Notes: a model not told the origin generated them from the sequence alone. A stretch of DNA of 64,000 nt from Mycobacterium nebraskense (GCF_002102255.1 NZ_LQPH01000173.1:124001-188000); one strand, 5' to 3'. Positions 16,723 through 26,150 are shown, numbered from the stretch's first letter. Numbers and translations: made by a program.

Positions 16723-18234
16723 ATGACCGTGACTCCCCAGGAAGCCGCCGGCCAGACGCCGACCGAGGCCGACTACTCCGACGTCATCATCGTCGGCGCC
16801 GGCATCTCCGGCATCGACGCGGCCTACCGGATCGGCGAGCGCAATCCGCAGCTGACCTACACCATCCTGGAGCGGCGCGCGCAGATCGGCGGCACGTGGG
16901 ACCTGTTCCGCTACCCCGGGGTGCGCTCGGACAGCAGCATCTTCACGCTGTCCTTCCCGTTCGAGCCGTGGACCCGAAAGGAGGGCGTGGCCGACGGTGT
17001 CCACATCCGCGAGTACCTGGCCGCCACCGCGCGCAAGTACGGCATCGATCGCCACATCCGATTCAACAGCTACGTCCGCTCGGCCGACTGGGACTCGTCC
17101 GCCGACACCTGGACGGTGACCGTCGAGCAGGACGGGGCGCGGAAGCTTTACCGCGGCCGATTCCTGTTCTTCGGCAGCGGCTACTACAACTACGACGAGG
17201 GGTACACCCCCGAGTTCCCGGGCATCGAAACGTTCGGCGGCACCGTGGTGCATCCGCAGCACTGGCCGGAAGACTTGGACTACACCGGCAAGAAGATCGT
17301 GGTGATCGGCAGCGGCGCCACCGCGGTCACGCTGCTCCCTTCGCTGTCGGAGCGGGCCGCCAAAGTGACCATGCTGCAACGCTCGCCCACCTATCTCATC
17401 TCGGCGTCCAAGTACGGCAAGGTCGCCGCCGTCGCGCGAAAAGTGCTGCCCCGCAACCTGGCTCATCTCGTCGTCCGGATGTACAGCGCGCTGACCGAGG
17501 CGGTGTTCTTCGCCCTGTCCCGCAAGGCGCCGGGGTTGGTGCGGTGGCTGCTGCGGCGCAAGGCGATCAGCAGCCTGCCCGAGGGTTACGACGTCGACAC
17601 CCACTTCAAGCCGCGCTACAACCCGTGGGACCAGCGCATGTGCCTGATCCCCGACGCCGACCTGTATAGCGCCATCGCCGCCGGCCGCGCCGACGTGGTC
17701 ACCGACCACATCGACCATTTCGACAGAGGCGGTATCGCCCTCAAATCCGGCGGACACCTCGACGCCGACATCATCGTCACCGCCACCGGCCTGCAACTGC
17801 AGGCGCTCGGCGGGACCGCGATCAGCCTGGACGGCAACGAGATCAAGACGAATGACCGCTTCGTCTACAAGGCGCACATGCTCGAAGACGTGCCCAACTT
17901 GTTCTGGTGCGTCGGCTACACCAACGCGTCGTGGACGCTGCGCGCCGACATCACCGCCCGGGCCACCGCAAAGCTGCTGGCGCACATGACCTCTCACGGC
18001 TATACGCACGCCTACCCGCATCGCGGCAACGAGCCGATGACCGAGAAGCCGTCATGGGACATCAACGCCGGCTACGTGCTGCGGTCGGTGCATGCGCTGC
18101 CGAAATCGGGAACCAAGCGGCCGTGGAACGTGCGGCAGAACTACCTCGCCGACGCCATCGACTACCGCTTCGACCGCATCGAGGAGGCGATGGTGTTCGG
18201 CCGGGCGTCCGACCGGGCACCGCTGGCGGGTTGA
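16723..18234 (+). CDS. Flavin-containing Baeyer-Villiger-type monooxygenase (Rv0565c-like)
   Basis: 503 residues. The FAD site is VGAGISGIDAAYRI, the NADPH site IGSGATAVTLLPSL, and the segment between contains FGGTVVHPQHWPEDLDY, which fits the FxGxxxHxxxWP fingerprint of Baeyer-Villiger and related flavoprotein monooxygenases. Position between yajQ and gpdA1 matches Rv0565c, an enzyme reported to activate thioamide drugs. A GCGAGG ribosome site precedes the ATG. Physiological substrate unknown. Confidence 0.9.
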   Translation: MTVTPQEAAGQTPTEADYSDVIIVGAGISGIDAAYRIGERNPQLTYTILERRAQIGGTWDLFRYPGVRSDSSIFTLSFPFEPWTRKEGVADGVHIREYLAATARKYGIDRHIRFNSYVRSADWDSSADTWTVTVEQDGARKLYRGRFLFFGSGYYNYDEGYTPEFPGIETFGGTVVHPQHWPEDLDYTGKKIVVIGSGATAVTLLPSLSERAAKVTMLQRSPTYLISASKYGKVAAVARKVLPRNLAHLVVRMYSALTEAVFFALSRKAPGLVRWLLRRKAISSLPEGYDVDTHFKPRYNPWDQRMCLIPDADLYSAIAAGRADVVTDHIDHFDRGGIALKSGGHLDADIIVTATGLQLQALGGTAISLDGNEIKTNDRFVYKAHMLEDVPNLFWCVGYTNASWTLRADITARATAKLLAHMTSHGYTHAYPHRGNEPMTEKPSWDINAGYVLRSVHALPKSGTKRPWNVRQNYLADAIDYRFDRIEEAMVFGRASDRAPLAG

Positions 18235-18291
18235 GCGTCGCCGGCGCGACCGGAAGTACGTGAACTGCTACTAAATGTGAGGTGTCGGCAA

Positions 18292-18297
18292 TACGCT
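18292..18297 (+). promoter_or_regulatory. -10 box of a leaderless gpdA1 promoter
   Basis: TACGCT lies seven bases before the gpdA1 ATG. That spacing puts transcription start at the start codon, the leaderless arrangement common in mycobacteria. No ribosome site is visible before the ATG, which agrees. Confidence 0.5.
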
Positions 18298-18304
18298 GAT
18301 CGCC

Positions 18305-19330
18305 ATGGCAGCTGAGAAGCGCGAACCCAAAGTCGTTGTCCTCGGTGGGGGTTCCTGGGGAACCACGGTGGCGTCCATCTGCGCGCGCCGCGGACCGACG
18401 CTGCAGTGGGTTCGCTCGGAGGAGACCGCAAGCGACATCAACGAGAAGCACCGCAACAGCCGCTATCTCGGCAACGACGTGGTGTTGAGCGACACCTTGC
18501 GCGCCACCACCGACTTCGCCGAGGCGGCGAACTCCGCCGACGTCGTGGTGATGGGCGTTCCCTCGCATGGCTTCCGGGGCGTGCTGACCGAGCTGGCCAA
18601 GGAACTGCGGCCATGGGTGCCGGTGGTGTCACTGGTCAAGGGGCTCGAGCAGGGCACCAACATGCGGATGTCGCAGATCATCGAGGAGATACTGCCCGGC
18701 CATCCGGCGGGCATCCTGGCGGGGCCCAACATCGCGCGCGAGGTCGGCGAGGGCTACGCCGCCGCGGCGGTGCTGGCCATGCCCGACCAGCATCTGGCGA
18801 CCCGGCTGTCGGGATTGTTCCGCACCCGGCGTTTCCGCGTGTACACCACCGACGACGTCATCGGGGTGGAGATGGCCGGCGCGCTGAAAAACGTCTACGC
18901 CATCTCGGTAGGCATGGGCTACTCCCTGGGCATCGGGGAAAACACCCGCGCGCTGGTGATCGCCCGCGCGCTGCGTGAGATGACGAAGCTCGGCGTCGCC
19001 CTGGGCGGCAACCCCGATACCTTCCCCGGACTGGCCGGCCTGGGCGATCTCATCGTGACCTGCACCAGCCAGCGCAGCCGCAACCGCCACGTGGGTGAAC
19101 AGCTGGGCGCCGGCAAGCCGATCGACGAGATCATCGCTTCCATGAACCAGGTTGCCGAGGGCGTCAAAGCCGCCAGCGTGATCATGGAGTTCGCCAACGA
19201 GTTCGGTCTGAGCATGCCGATCGCCCGCGAGGTAGACGCGGTGATCAACCACGGATCGTCCGTCGAGCAGGCCTATCGCGGCCTGATCGCCGAGGTCCCG
19301 GGCCACGAGGTCTACGGTTCGGGGTTCTGA
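18305..19330 (+). CDS. gpdA1: Glycerol-3-phosphate dehydrogenase [NAD(P)+]
   Basis: 341 residues. The NAD-binding loop LGGGSWGTTVA, the catalytic Lys in GALKNVYAI and the GLGDLIVTCTS and GENTRALVI motifs are all in place. It interconverts dihydroxyacetone phosphate and sn-glycerol-3-phosphate, the backbone for phospholipids. Syntenic with Rv0564c. Cytoplasmic, with a normal length for the family. Confidence 0.95.
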   Translation: MAAEKREPKVVVLGGGSWGTTVASICARRGPTLQWVRSEETASDINEKHRNSRYLGNDVVLSDTLRATTDFAEAANSADVVVMGVPSHGFRGVLTELAKELRPWVPVVSLVKGLEQGTNMRMSQIIEEILPGHPAGILAGPNIAREVGEGYAAAAVLAMPDQHLATRLSGLFRTRRFRVYTTDDVIGVEMAGALKNVYAISVGMGYSLGIGENTRALVIARALREMTKLGVALGGNPDTFPGLAGLGDLIVTCTSQRSRNRHVGEQLGAGKPIDEIIASMNQVAEGVKAASVIMEFANEFGLSMPIAREVDAVINHGSSVEQAYRGLIAEVPGHEVYGSGF

Positions 19331-19573
19331 CCTGGCCGTCTGCCGCCGCGGAATTCAAATCTTTGCATTCCATATGGGCCGGGCCCGTCCGCTTGACCGG
19401 GGTTTGCCAGCAAAATACCGTCTATGAGGCAGCCAGGGATTCCCGGCCATGCCCCTGTGGGTACGGCCGGGTCGTAACCGTTTGTGCGCCAAGAGTTTAC
19501 GCCGACGTAATACAGCGCAATAGGGGCGGATATCGGAACATCCCCCGCAAACACCTAACGAGGGACGCGACCG

Positions 19574-21127
19574 ATGCAACACATCGAACAGCTCGGCAAT
19601 CAACCTCACGTCAAGGGCAAAGACTCACGCAAGGACCGGGTCCGATCGATCATCCGGCACGACCTGCCTGCGTCGCTTGTCGTTTTCCTGGTCGCGCTCC
19701 CGTTGTCCTTGGGGATCGCGATCGCTTCCAACGCACCGGTGCTCGCCGGCCTCATCGCCGCGATCGTCGGGGGCATCGTCGTCGGCGCCATCGGCGGGTC
19801 GCCGCTGCAGGTCAGCGGCCCGGCGGCCGGGCTGACAGTCGTGGTCGCCGACTTGATCTCCGACTTCGGTTGGGGCGTAACCTGTTTGATCACCGTCGCC
19901 GCGGGCGTCCTGCAGGTGCTGTTGGGACTCAGCCGCGTCGCGCGGGCGGTCCTGGCGATCTCACCGGTGGTCGTGCACGCCATGCTGGCCGGCATCGGCA
20001 TCACGATCGCGCTGCAGCAAGCGCACGTGTTGCTGGGCGGAAAATCCAAGAGCACGGCCTGGCACAACCTCATCGGGCTGCCGGGTCAGATCATCGGCGC
20101 GCATCGGCCCGGGGTCATCCTCGGCGTACTTGTGATCGTCATCCTCGTCGCCTGGCGGTGGGTTCCCGCCAAGGTGCGCCGCATTCCGGGCCCATTGGTC
20201 GCCATCGTGGCGGTGACCCTGATTTCGGTCGTCTTTCCCTTCCATGTGCGCCGGATCGACCTCGAGGGGTCACCGCTGGACGCGTTGCAGCTGCCCGACA
20301 TCCCGCACGGCAACTGGGGTGCGGTTGCGATCGGGGTGATCACGGTCGCGCTCATCGCGAGCGTCGAGAGCCTGCTGTCAGCGGTGTCGGTCGACCGGAT
20401 GCACAACGGGCCGCGCACCGACTTCGACCGGGAGTTGGTCGGACAGGGCACCGCCAACATCGTGTCGGGCAGCATCGGCGGGCTGCCGATCACCGGTGTC
20501 ATCGTCCGTAGCTCAACCAACGTCAACGCGGGTGCCAAATCGCGCGCCTCGGCCTTTTTGCACGGCTTGTGGATCCTGTTGTTCACCATCCCGTTCGCCG
20601 AGCTGGTCGAGGAGATCCCCACTGCCGCACTTGCCGGGCTGCTCATCGTCATCGGCGTTCAGCTGCTCAAGCCCGCCCACGTCGAAACCGCGATGAAGCA
20701 CGGCGATCTCGCCGTCTACGTCGTGACCGCGGTCAGCGTCGTCTTCCTCAACCTGCTGCACGGGGTGCTGATCGGGCTCGCGCTGGCCATCGCGCTGACC
20801 GGTTGGCGGGTGATCCGGGCCAGGGTCGAGGCCAAGCCCGTCGACAACGAGTGGCAAGTGGTCATCGAGGGTGCGGCGTGCACGTTCCTGGCGCTCCCGC
20901 GGCTCACGCGCGTGCTGGCATCAATCCCCGCCGGAACCGTTGTCACCGTTGATGTTTCGGTGCACTACCTGGATCACGCGGCGCATCAGGCGATCAGCGA
21001 CTGGCAGCGCCAGCACGAGGCGAACGGCGGCACGGTCCGCATCCAGGGAAGGTTCGAGACGGGGCATTCCGCTCGCAAGAACGCAAGTGAGCACATCGAA
21101 CCCGAAAGGCCCGAGGCCGCTGCTTGA
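19574..21127 (+). CDS. SulP/SLC26-family anion transporter
   Basis: 517 residues with 11-14 predicted TM helices. The family start (SLVVFLVALPLSLGIAIAS) and signature (GSPLQVSGPAAGLTVVVADLI) are clear. Residues 435-500 form a STAS-like cytosolic domain. The N-terminal half resembles the SulP part of mycobacterial Rv3273, a SulP-carbonic anhydrase fusion, so bicarbonate is a reasonable substrate guess alongside sulfate. Preceded by a GAGGGA ribosome site. It separates gpdA1 from htpX, which are neighbours in M. tuberculosis. Confidence 0.87.
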   Translation: MQHIEQLGNQPHVKGKDSRKDRVRSIIRHDLPASLVVFLVALPLSLGIAIASNAPVLAGLIAAIVGGIVVGAIGGSPLQVSGPAAGLTVVVADLISDFGWGVTCLITVAAGVLQVLLGLSRVARAVLAISPVVVHAMLAGIGITIALQQAHVLLGGKSKSTAWHNLIGLPGQIIGAHRPGVILGVLVIVILVAWRWVPAKVRRIPGPLVAIVAVTLISVVFPFHVRRIDLEGSPLDALQLPDIPHGNWGAVAIGVITVALIASVESLLSAVSVDRMHNGPRTDFDRELVGQGTANIVSGSIGGLPITGVIVRSSTNVNAGAKSRASAFLHGLWILLFTIPFAELVEEIPTAALAGLLIVIGVQLLKPAHVETAMKHGDLAVYVVTAVSVVFLNLLHGVLIGLALAIALTGWRVIRARVEAKPVDNEWQVVIEGAACTFLALPRLTRVLASIPAGTVVTVDVSVHYLDHAAHQAISDWQRQHEANGGTVRIQGRFETGHSARKNASEHIEPERPEAAA

Positions 21128-21142
21128 TTGAGGGCCGGCCGC

Positions 21143-21496
21143 CTAGTCGAACCCGGAGAGCCCGAAGGTGCTGCTCGGCACCCTGCCGCTGAGCTTCTGA
21201 ACTATCCACTGGTTCATCGGCACGCCCTGCTCGGTGGCTTCCAGCGCGAGGCGGGCATGCAGCTCCGGCGACGTTCTGACGATGAATTTCCCGCTATAGC
21301 GGCGTTCGGAAAGCGGTTCTGGAGCTGACTCTCCGGAGGCACGCAGGACCTCCACGTGCTCCTGGACGGCCTCCTCAATGGCGGCCACGGCTTGTGGGGC
21401 GGTCGGCGCTTCGCGCCTCATGTAGGGCAATTCGATACACACGCCCAGGTACTCGTTGTAGTCGGGCAACCACTGGGCGCGATAGGTGTAGCGCAT
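21143..21496 (-). CDS. HicB-family antitoxin-like protein, no HicA partner seen
   Basis: 117 residues from ATG (MRYTYRAQWLPDYNEY). The N-terminal degraded RNase H-like fold (YLGVCIELPYMRREA ... AIEEAVQEHVEVL) and C-terminal ribbon-helix-helix (GKFIVRTSPELHARLALEA) are those of HicB antitoxins. A HicA toxin gene (about 60-80 codons) should lie beside it, but none is found on either side, so it appears solitary. Two 24-base palindromes lie directly upstream and are probable operators. Confidence 0.75.
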   Translation of the reverse strand: MRYTYRAQWLPDYNEYLGVCIELPYMRREAPTAPQAVAAIEEAVQEHVEVLRASGESAPEPLSERRYSGKFIVRTSPELHARLALEATEQGVPMNQWIVQKLSGRVPSSTFGLSGFD

Positions 21497-21505
21497 CACG
21501 CGGGA

Positions 21506-21529
21506 TTTGATAGCACGGGCGACACCAAA
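21506..21529. repeat. Promoter-proximal palindrome of the hicB operator pair
   Basis: TTTGATA and CACCAAA flank ten bases, a degenerate copy of the perfect palindrome at 21590. It lies 10 bases upstream of the hicB ATG. Confidence 0.5.
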
Positions 21530-21589
21530 ATCGGGAGTCACTCATCCCCAGGGACGCGCGGCCCTCCGGACCATATGGCTCGCGCCGAA

Positions 21590-21613
21590 TTTGATAGCGC
21601 GGGCGATATCAAA
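21590..21613. repeat. Distal perfect palindrome of the hicB operator pair
   Basis: TTTGATA and TATCAAA are perfect complements around ten bases. The centre is 84 bases from the first copy, exactly eight helical turns at 10.5 bases per turn, so bound protein would lie on the same face of the DNA. Confidence 0.55.
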
Positions 21614-21662
21614 ATCGGCAACGCACACATCCTTGCAGAGAGCGCCGATAGCGGGGGAATAC

Positions 21663-22523
21663 CTAACCCCGCGCCATCGCCTCCAGCCGGCGGATACGGT
21701 CCTCGATCGGCGGGTGCGTCGAGAACAGCGACCCGATTCGCTCGCCCGCGCGGAACGGGTTGGCGATCATCAGGTGCGCCTGGCTGGCCAGCTGCGGCTC
21801 CGGCGGCAGCGGGGCGGCCTGAACACCGCCCGAGATCTTGCGCAGGGCCGATGCCAGGGCCAGCGGGTCGCCGGTCAACAACGCGCCCGATTCGTCCGCC
21901 TGGTACTCACGCGACCGGGACACCGCCAACCGCACCACTGTGGCGGCGATCGGGCCCAACAACGAAACCAGCAGCAGCGCAAAGGGATTCTCGCCGTCCC
22001 GGTTACCGCCGAACATGCCCGCCCACATGGCCATGTTGGCCAGGGCGGTGATGATCGACGCCATCGCGCCGGCGATGCAGGAAATCAGGATGTCGCGGTT
22101 GTAGACGTGGGACAGCTCGTGTCCCAGCACCGCGCGCAGCTCACGCTCATTGAGGATCTCCAAAATGCCGGTGGTGCAGCACACGGCGGCATTGCGTGGG
22201 TTGCGGCCGGTCGCGAACGCATTGGGCGCGTTGGTGTCGCTGATGTAGAGCCGGGGCATCGGCTGGTGCGCGGTGGTGGCGAGCTCACGCACGATCCGGT
22301 ACATCATTGGCGCCTGCAGTTCGGACACCGGTTGTGCGTGCATCGCCCGCAGCGCGAGCTTGTCGCTGTTGTAGTACGTGTAGATATTCATCCCGACGGC
22401 GAACAGCACCGCCAGGAACATGGCGGTCCTGCCGAACAGCGAGCCGACAAACACGATCAACGCGGACATACCGACCAACAGGACGAAGGTCTTGGCCCTG
22501 TTGGCATGGGGATGCCAGGTCAT
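21663..22523 (-). CDS. htpX: HtpX zinc metalloprotease
   Basis: 286 residues, M48B family. Two N-terminal TM helices (residues 10-50), the zinc motif HELSH, two further hydrophobic segments, and the third ligand in SREYQADESGA. The active site faces the cytosol and degrades misfolded membrane proteins. Syntenic with Rv0563. Confidence 0.95.
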   Translation of the reverse strand: MTWHPHANRAKTFVLLVGMSALIVFVGSLFGRTAMFLAVLFAVGMNIYTYYNSDKLALRAMHAQPVSELQAPMMYRIVRELATTAHQPMPRLYISDTNAPNAFATGRNPRNAAVCCTTGILEILNERELRAVLGHELSHVYNRDILISCIAGAMASIITALANMAMWAGMFGGNRDGENPFALLLVSLLGPIAATVVRLAVSRSREYQADESGALLTGDPLALASALRKISGGVQAAPLPPEPQLASQAHLMIANPFRAGERIGSLFSTHPPIEDRIRRLEAMARG

Positions 22524-22609
22524 CGGTGTCCCTCCTACGCGAACACTCAGGAATTGGCTACTACAGCCAATTGAACGCCCGAGATGGCCCGTTGGGTTCC
22601 GCAGGGTTT

Positions 22610-23638
22610 CTAGCCGTGCCGGCTGATGGTGTAGTCGACCAGCGTTTGCAGCGCGTACCGGCCAGGGACGTCGGGCAAAAGGGCCAGCTCGTCGCGTGCC
22701 TGGGCCGCATATTCCGCCAACGTGCGCTTGGCCTTCGCCATGCCCGGGGACACCCGCAACAGCGCCAACGCCTCGGCCACCGCCGCGTCGTCGTCGATGG
22801 GCCCGGCCAGCAGCTCGCGCAGCCGCGCGGCGCCGGGCCCCGGGTCCCGCAGGGCGTAGACCATCGGCAGGGTGTGCACACCCTCGCGGACGTCGGTGCC
22901 GGGCAGCTTGCCGGACTCGTGCGAGTCGCTGTCGATGTCGATGATGTCGTCGGAGATCTGGAAGGCGGTGCCCACGATGCCGCCAAGACGGCTGAGCCGC
23001 TCGACCTGCTCGGCGTCGGCGCCCGAGAACATGGCGCCGAACCGGCCCGCCGCGGCGATCAGGCAGGCGGTCTTCTCGTAGACCACCTTCAGGTAGTGCT
23101 CGATCGGGTCCGCCCCTTCGGCCGCTCCCGTCAGGCCACGCGTCTCGCGCATCTGCCCCGTCACCAGCTGGGCGAACGTCTCGGCGATCAGCCGCACCGC
23201 CTCCGGCCCCAGCCGCGACACCAGCCGCGACGCCGTGGCAAACAAGTAGTCCCCGGCGAGGATCGCGACGTTGTTCCCCCAGCGGACGTTCGCGGTGGGC
23301 GCGCCGCGGCGGACCTCCGCCTCGTCCATGACGTCATCGTGGTAGAGCGTGGCCAGGTGCACCAGCTCGATGACCGCGCCGGCGATGGTCACCTCGTGCG
23401 CGCCGGGGTTCGGTCCGATCTGGGCGGACAGCACGGTGAACAGCGGCCGGAATCGCTTGCCCCCGGCCTTGAACAGGTGCGTCAGCGAGTCGGTCATCAC
23501 GTCGTCGGCGCTGCGCAGCTCGGTGTCCATGAGCTGCTCGATTCGCCCAACACCGTCGCGCACGGTCGCCGCGAAGGCGGCGTCGCCGAAGTCAACGCCC
23601 GCCACCACCGTCGCCGGAGTCCTCACGCGAACAAACAT
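22610..23638 (-). CDS. grcC1: Polyprenyl diphosphate synthase
   Basis: About 342 residues from MFVRVRTPATVV. Both aspartate-rich motifs are intact: DDVMD in LYHDDVMDE and DDIID in QISDDIIDID. It condenses isopentenyl diphosphate into a long-chain prenyl diphosphate, probably the menaquinone side-chain precursor given its neighbours. Four residues upstream another ATG (MYTS) overlaps the menJ start. The frame continues far upstream, but that part is antisense to menJ. Corresponds to Rv0562. Confidence 0.9.
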   Translation of the reverse strand: MFVRVRTPATVVAGVDFGDAAFAATVRDGVGRIEQLMDTELRSADDVMTDSLTHLFKAGGKRFRPLFTVLSAQIGPNPGAHEVTIAGAVIELVHLATLYHDDVMDEAEVRRGAPTANVRWGNNVAILAGDYLFATASRLVSRLGPEAVRLIAETFAQLVTGQMRETRGLTGAAEGADPIEHYLKVVYEKTACLIAAAGRFGAMFSGADAEQVERLSRLGGIVGTAFQISDDIIDIDSDSHESGKLPGTDVREGVHTLPMVYALRDPGPGAARLRELLAGPIDDDAAVAEALALLRVSPGMAKAKRTLAEYAAQARDELALLPDVPGRYALQTLVDYTISRHG

Positions 23639-23648
23639 ACTGGTGTAC

Positions 23649-24878
23649 ATGGAGAGGGGAGCGACCCGAGCCGACCTGGTGGTCGTGGGCGCCGGACCTG
23701 CCGGTTCGGCGGCCGCCGCATGGGCCGCGCGCGCGGGCAACGACGTGCTGGTCATCGACTCCGCCAGCTTTCCCCGGGACAAGGCGTGCGGTGACGGGCT
23801 GACCCCGCGGGCGGTCGCCGAGTGTGAACGCCTCGGACTGGGCGATTGGCTGGACACCCGCATCAGGCATCGGGGCTTGCGGATGAGCGGGTTCGGCGGC
23901 GAGGTGGAGGTCGACTGGCCGGGCCCGTCGTTTCCCTCGACCGGCAGCGCGGTGGCCCGACTGGAGTTGGACGACCGGATCCGCAAGGTCGCCGAGGATT
24001 CCGGGGCGCGCATGATGTTGGGGACGAAAGCCGTTGCGGTGCATCATGACGCGTCCAGACGAGTGGTATCGCTGACGTTGGCCGACGGCACGGAGGTGGG
24101 TTGCCGGCAGTTGATCGTGGCCGACGGGGCCAGGTCCTCGCTGGGCCGCAAACTGGGCCGGCGTTGGCATCAGGAGACGGTGTACGGCGTCGCGGCCCGT
24201 GGGTATCTGGCCACTCCTCGCGCCGAAGACCCGTGGCTGACGTCGCATCTTGAGCTGCGCTCCCCCGACGGCGCGGTGTTGCCCGGCTACGGCTGGATCT
24301 TCCCGCTCGGCAACGGCGAGGTGAACATCGGCGTCGGGGCATTGTCGACGTCGAAACGGCCCGCCGATCTGGCGCTGCGACCGCTGATCAACTACTACAC
24401 CGACCTGCACCGCGACGAGTGGGGCTTCACCGGGCCGCCGCGGGCCGTGTCATCGGCGCTGCTGCCGATGGGCGGCGCGGTGTCCGGGGTGGCCGGACCC
24501 AACTGGATCCTGATCGGCGACGCCGCGGCCTGCGTCAACCCCTTGAACGGCGAGGGCATCGACTACGGGCTGGAGACGGGTCGGCTGGCCGCCGAGCTGC
24601 TGGATCGCCGCGACCTGTCGCAGGTGTGGCCGTCGCTGCTGCAGCAGCACTACGGCCGGGGGTTCTCGGTCGCGCGCAGGCTGGCCTTGCTACTGACCTT
24701 TCAGCGTTTCTTGCCCGCGACGGGACCGATCGCGATGCGCTCCCCGAGGCTGATGACGATCGCCGTGCGGGTGATGGCCAACTTGGTGACCGACGACGAC
24801 GCCGACTGGGTGGCGCGAGCCTGGCGGGGGGGCGGGCGGCTGTCCCGGCTGCTCGATCGGCGAGTGCCGTTCAGCTGA
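23649..24878 (+). CDS. menJ: Menaquinone beta-isoprenyl reductase (geranylgeranyl reductase family)
   Basis: 409 residues from ATG (MERGATRADLVVVGAG). FAD motif GAGPAGSAAAAWAARAG, CGDGLTPRAV, and GDAAACVNPLNGEGIDYGL are those of MenJ (Rv0561c), which saturates one double bond of the menaquinone-9 side chain to give MK-9(II-H2). The start is supported by the length of Rv0561c (408 residues, from memory). A GTG six bases upstream is possible. It is divergent from grcC1, with only ten bases between start codons. Confidence 0.93.
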   Translation: MERGATRADLVVVGAGPAGSAAAAWAARAGNDVLVIDSASFPRDKACGDGLTPRAVAECERLGLGDWLDTRIRHRGLRMSGFGGEVEVDWPGPSFPSTGSAVARLELDDRIRKVAEDSGARMMLGTKAVAVHHDASRRVVSLTLADGTEVGCRQLIVADGARSSLGRKLGRRWHQETVYGVAARGYLATPRAEDPWLTSHLELRSPDGAVLPGYGWIFPLGNGEVNIGVGALSTSKRPADLALRPLINYYTDLHRDEWGFTGPPRAVSSALLPMGGAVSGVAGPNWILIGDAAACVNPLNGEGIDYGLETGRLAAELLDRRDLSQVWPSLLQQHYGRGFSVARRLALLLTFQRFLPATGPIAMRSPRLMTIAVRVMANLVTDDDADWVARAWRGGGRLSRLLDRRVPFS

Positions 24879-24970
24879 CACGACTGAGCACCGCCATTGA
24901 CGTGCGCAAACGAGCCTACCGGCCTGGTTGCGGCGGTTGGGAATTTTCCGCGCGCCCCGGATGAGAGGTG

Positions 24971-24976
24971 TATAGT
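24971..24976 (+). promoter_or_regulatory. -10 box of a leaderless promoter
   Basis: TATAGT sits seven bases before the ATG of the secreted Rv0559c-like gene. There is no ribosome site, so the transcript is probably leaderless. Confidence 0.55.
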
Positions 24977-24983
24977 CCGGCTA

Positions 24984-25337
24984 ATGAGGGGAACGAAGCT
25001 GGCTACTATTGGCGGGCTGGCCGCCGCCGCCATCGCGCTGGCTGCGCCAGCGCTGGCCTCGCCGCCGCCGTCCAGCGACTACGACGCGCCGTTCAAGAAC
25101 ACCGTCAACGGCTTCGGCATCTACCAGCCGCAGGACCAGCTCGCGTGGCTGGGCAAGATCACCTGCGAGCGGATCGGCAGGGGCGTGGACGGCGACCCGT
25201 ACAAGTCGGCCAACTTCATTCAGCACAACCTGCCGCGGGGCACCACCCAGGGCCAGGCGTTCCAATTCCTCGGTGCCGCGGTTGACCACTACTGCCCCGA
25301 CCAGGTCGGCTTCGTGCAGCGCGCGGGCGCTCACTAG
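24984..25337 (+). CDS. Secreted DUF732-type protein (Rv0559c-like)
   Basis: 117 residues from MRGTKLATIGG. A signal peptide ends near residue 25 (APALASPPPS). The mature domain has the DUF732 pattern: two Cys (ITCERI and DHYCPDQVG), GIYQPQDQLAWLGK and GTTQGQAFQFLGAAVDHYC. Function unknown. In M. tuberculosis the neighbouring Rv0560c methyltransferase gene lies between this gene and menJ; it is missing here. An upstream extension of the frame has no family likeness. Confidence 0.85.
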   Translation: MRGTKLATIGGLAAAAIALAAPALASPPPSSDYDAPFKNTVNGFGIYQPQDQLAWLGKITCERIGRGVDGDPYKSANFIQHNLPRGTTQGQAFQFLGAAVDHYCPDQVGFVQRAGAH

Positions 25338-25350
25338 GTCTGGGTCGTTC

Positions 25351-26043
25351 TCAACGCAGGGGCTTGTATCCCGCGTGTAAGGCGACGATGCCGCCGGTCA
25401 GGTTGCGCCACCGCACCGCCGCCCATCCGGCGCGTGAGATCTCGTGCGCCAGGCTCGCCTGGTCGGGCCACGCCCTGATCGACTCCGCGAGATAGACGTA
25501 GGCGTCGGGGTTGCTGGACACCGCGCGCGCCACCCGCGGCAGCGCCCGCATCAAGTACTCCTTGTAGGCAGTGGCGAACAGCGCGTTGGTGGGCGTGGAG
25601 AATTCGCACACCACCAATCGGCCACCCGGCCGGGTGACGCGCGCCATCTCGCGCAGCGCCGCCTGGGGATTGACGACGTTGCGCAACCCGAAACTGATTG
25701 TGACAGCGTCGAATACGTCGTCGCCGAACGGCAGCCGGGTTGCGTCGGCGCCGACTTTCGGCACGTTGCGCGCGGCACCCGCCGCGAGCATCCCGACCGA
25801 GAAATCGGCTGCCACGCACCACGCCCCCGATTTCCTCAACTCGACGGTGGATACCGCGGTGCCCGCGGCCAGGTCCAGCACCCGCTGGCCGGGTCCGATC
25901 GCCAGCGCCGACCGAGTGGCTTTCCGCCAGTACCGATCCTGTCCCAGTGACAGCACGGTGTTGGTCACGTCATAGCGCCGGGCGACGCCGTCGAACATCG
26001 ACGCGACATCCCGGGGGTCCTTGTCCAAGGCCGCGCGACTCAC
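25351..26043 (-). CDS. menG: Demethylmenaquinone methyltransferase
   Basis: 230 residues from GTG (MSRAALDKDPRDVASMF). SAM-binding loop VLDLAAGTAVS, UbiE/MenG signatures RYDVTNTVLSLGQDRYWR and FGLRNVVNPQAALREM. Methylates demethylmenaquinone in the last step of menaquinone synthesis. Orthologous to Rv0558. It marks the left edge of the accessory block; in M. tuberculosis the next gene in this direction is mgtA. Confidence 0.94.
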   Translation of the reverse strand: MSRAALDKDPRDVASMFDGVARRYDVTNTVLSLGQDRYWRKATRSALAIGPGQRVLDLAAGTAVSTVELRKSGAWCVAADFSVGMLAAGAARNVPKVGADATRLPFGDDVFDAVTISFGLRNVVNPQAALREMARVTRPGGRLVVCEFSTPTNALFATAYKEYLMRALPRVARAVSSNPDAYVYLAESIRAWPDQASLAHEISRAGWAAVRWRNLTGGIVALHAGYKPLR

Positions 26044-26150
26044 GATCAAGACGCTACCGCCTGGCGACAACGCGGCCTGCGGAGCGGTGGCGAACTCACA
26101 CGTGAGGCAGCCGACAAATCAACTGTTGCTCAGGGCAGCTTGTCGGGGAT

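Noticed and set aside
16507..18021. Minus-strand open frame of about 500 codons over the Rv0565c-like gene
   Set aside because: Antisense to a flavoprotein with intact FAD and NADPH motifs.
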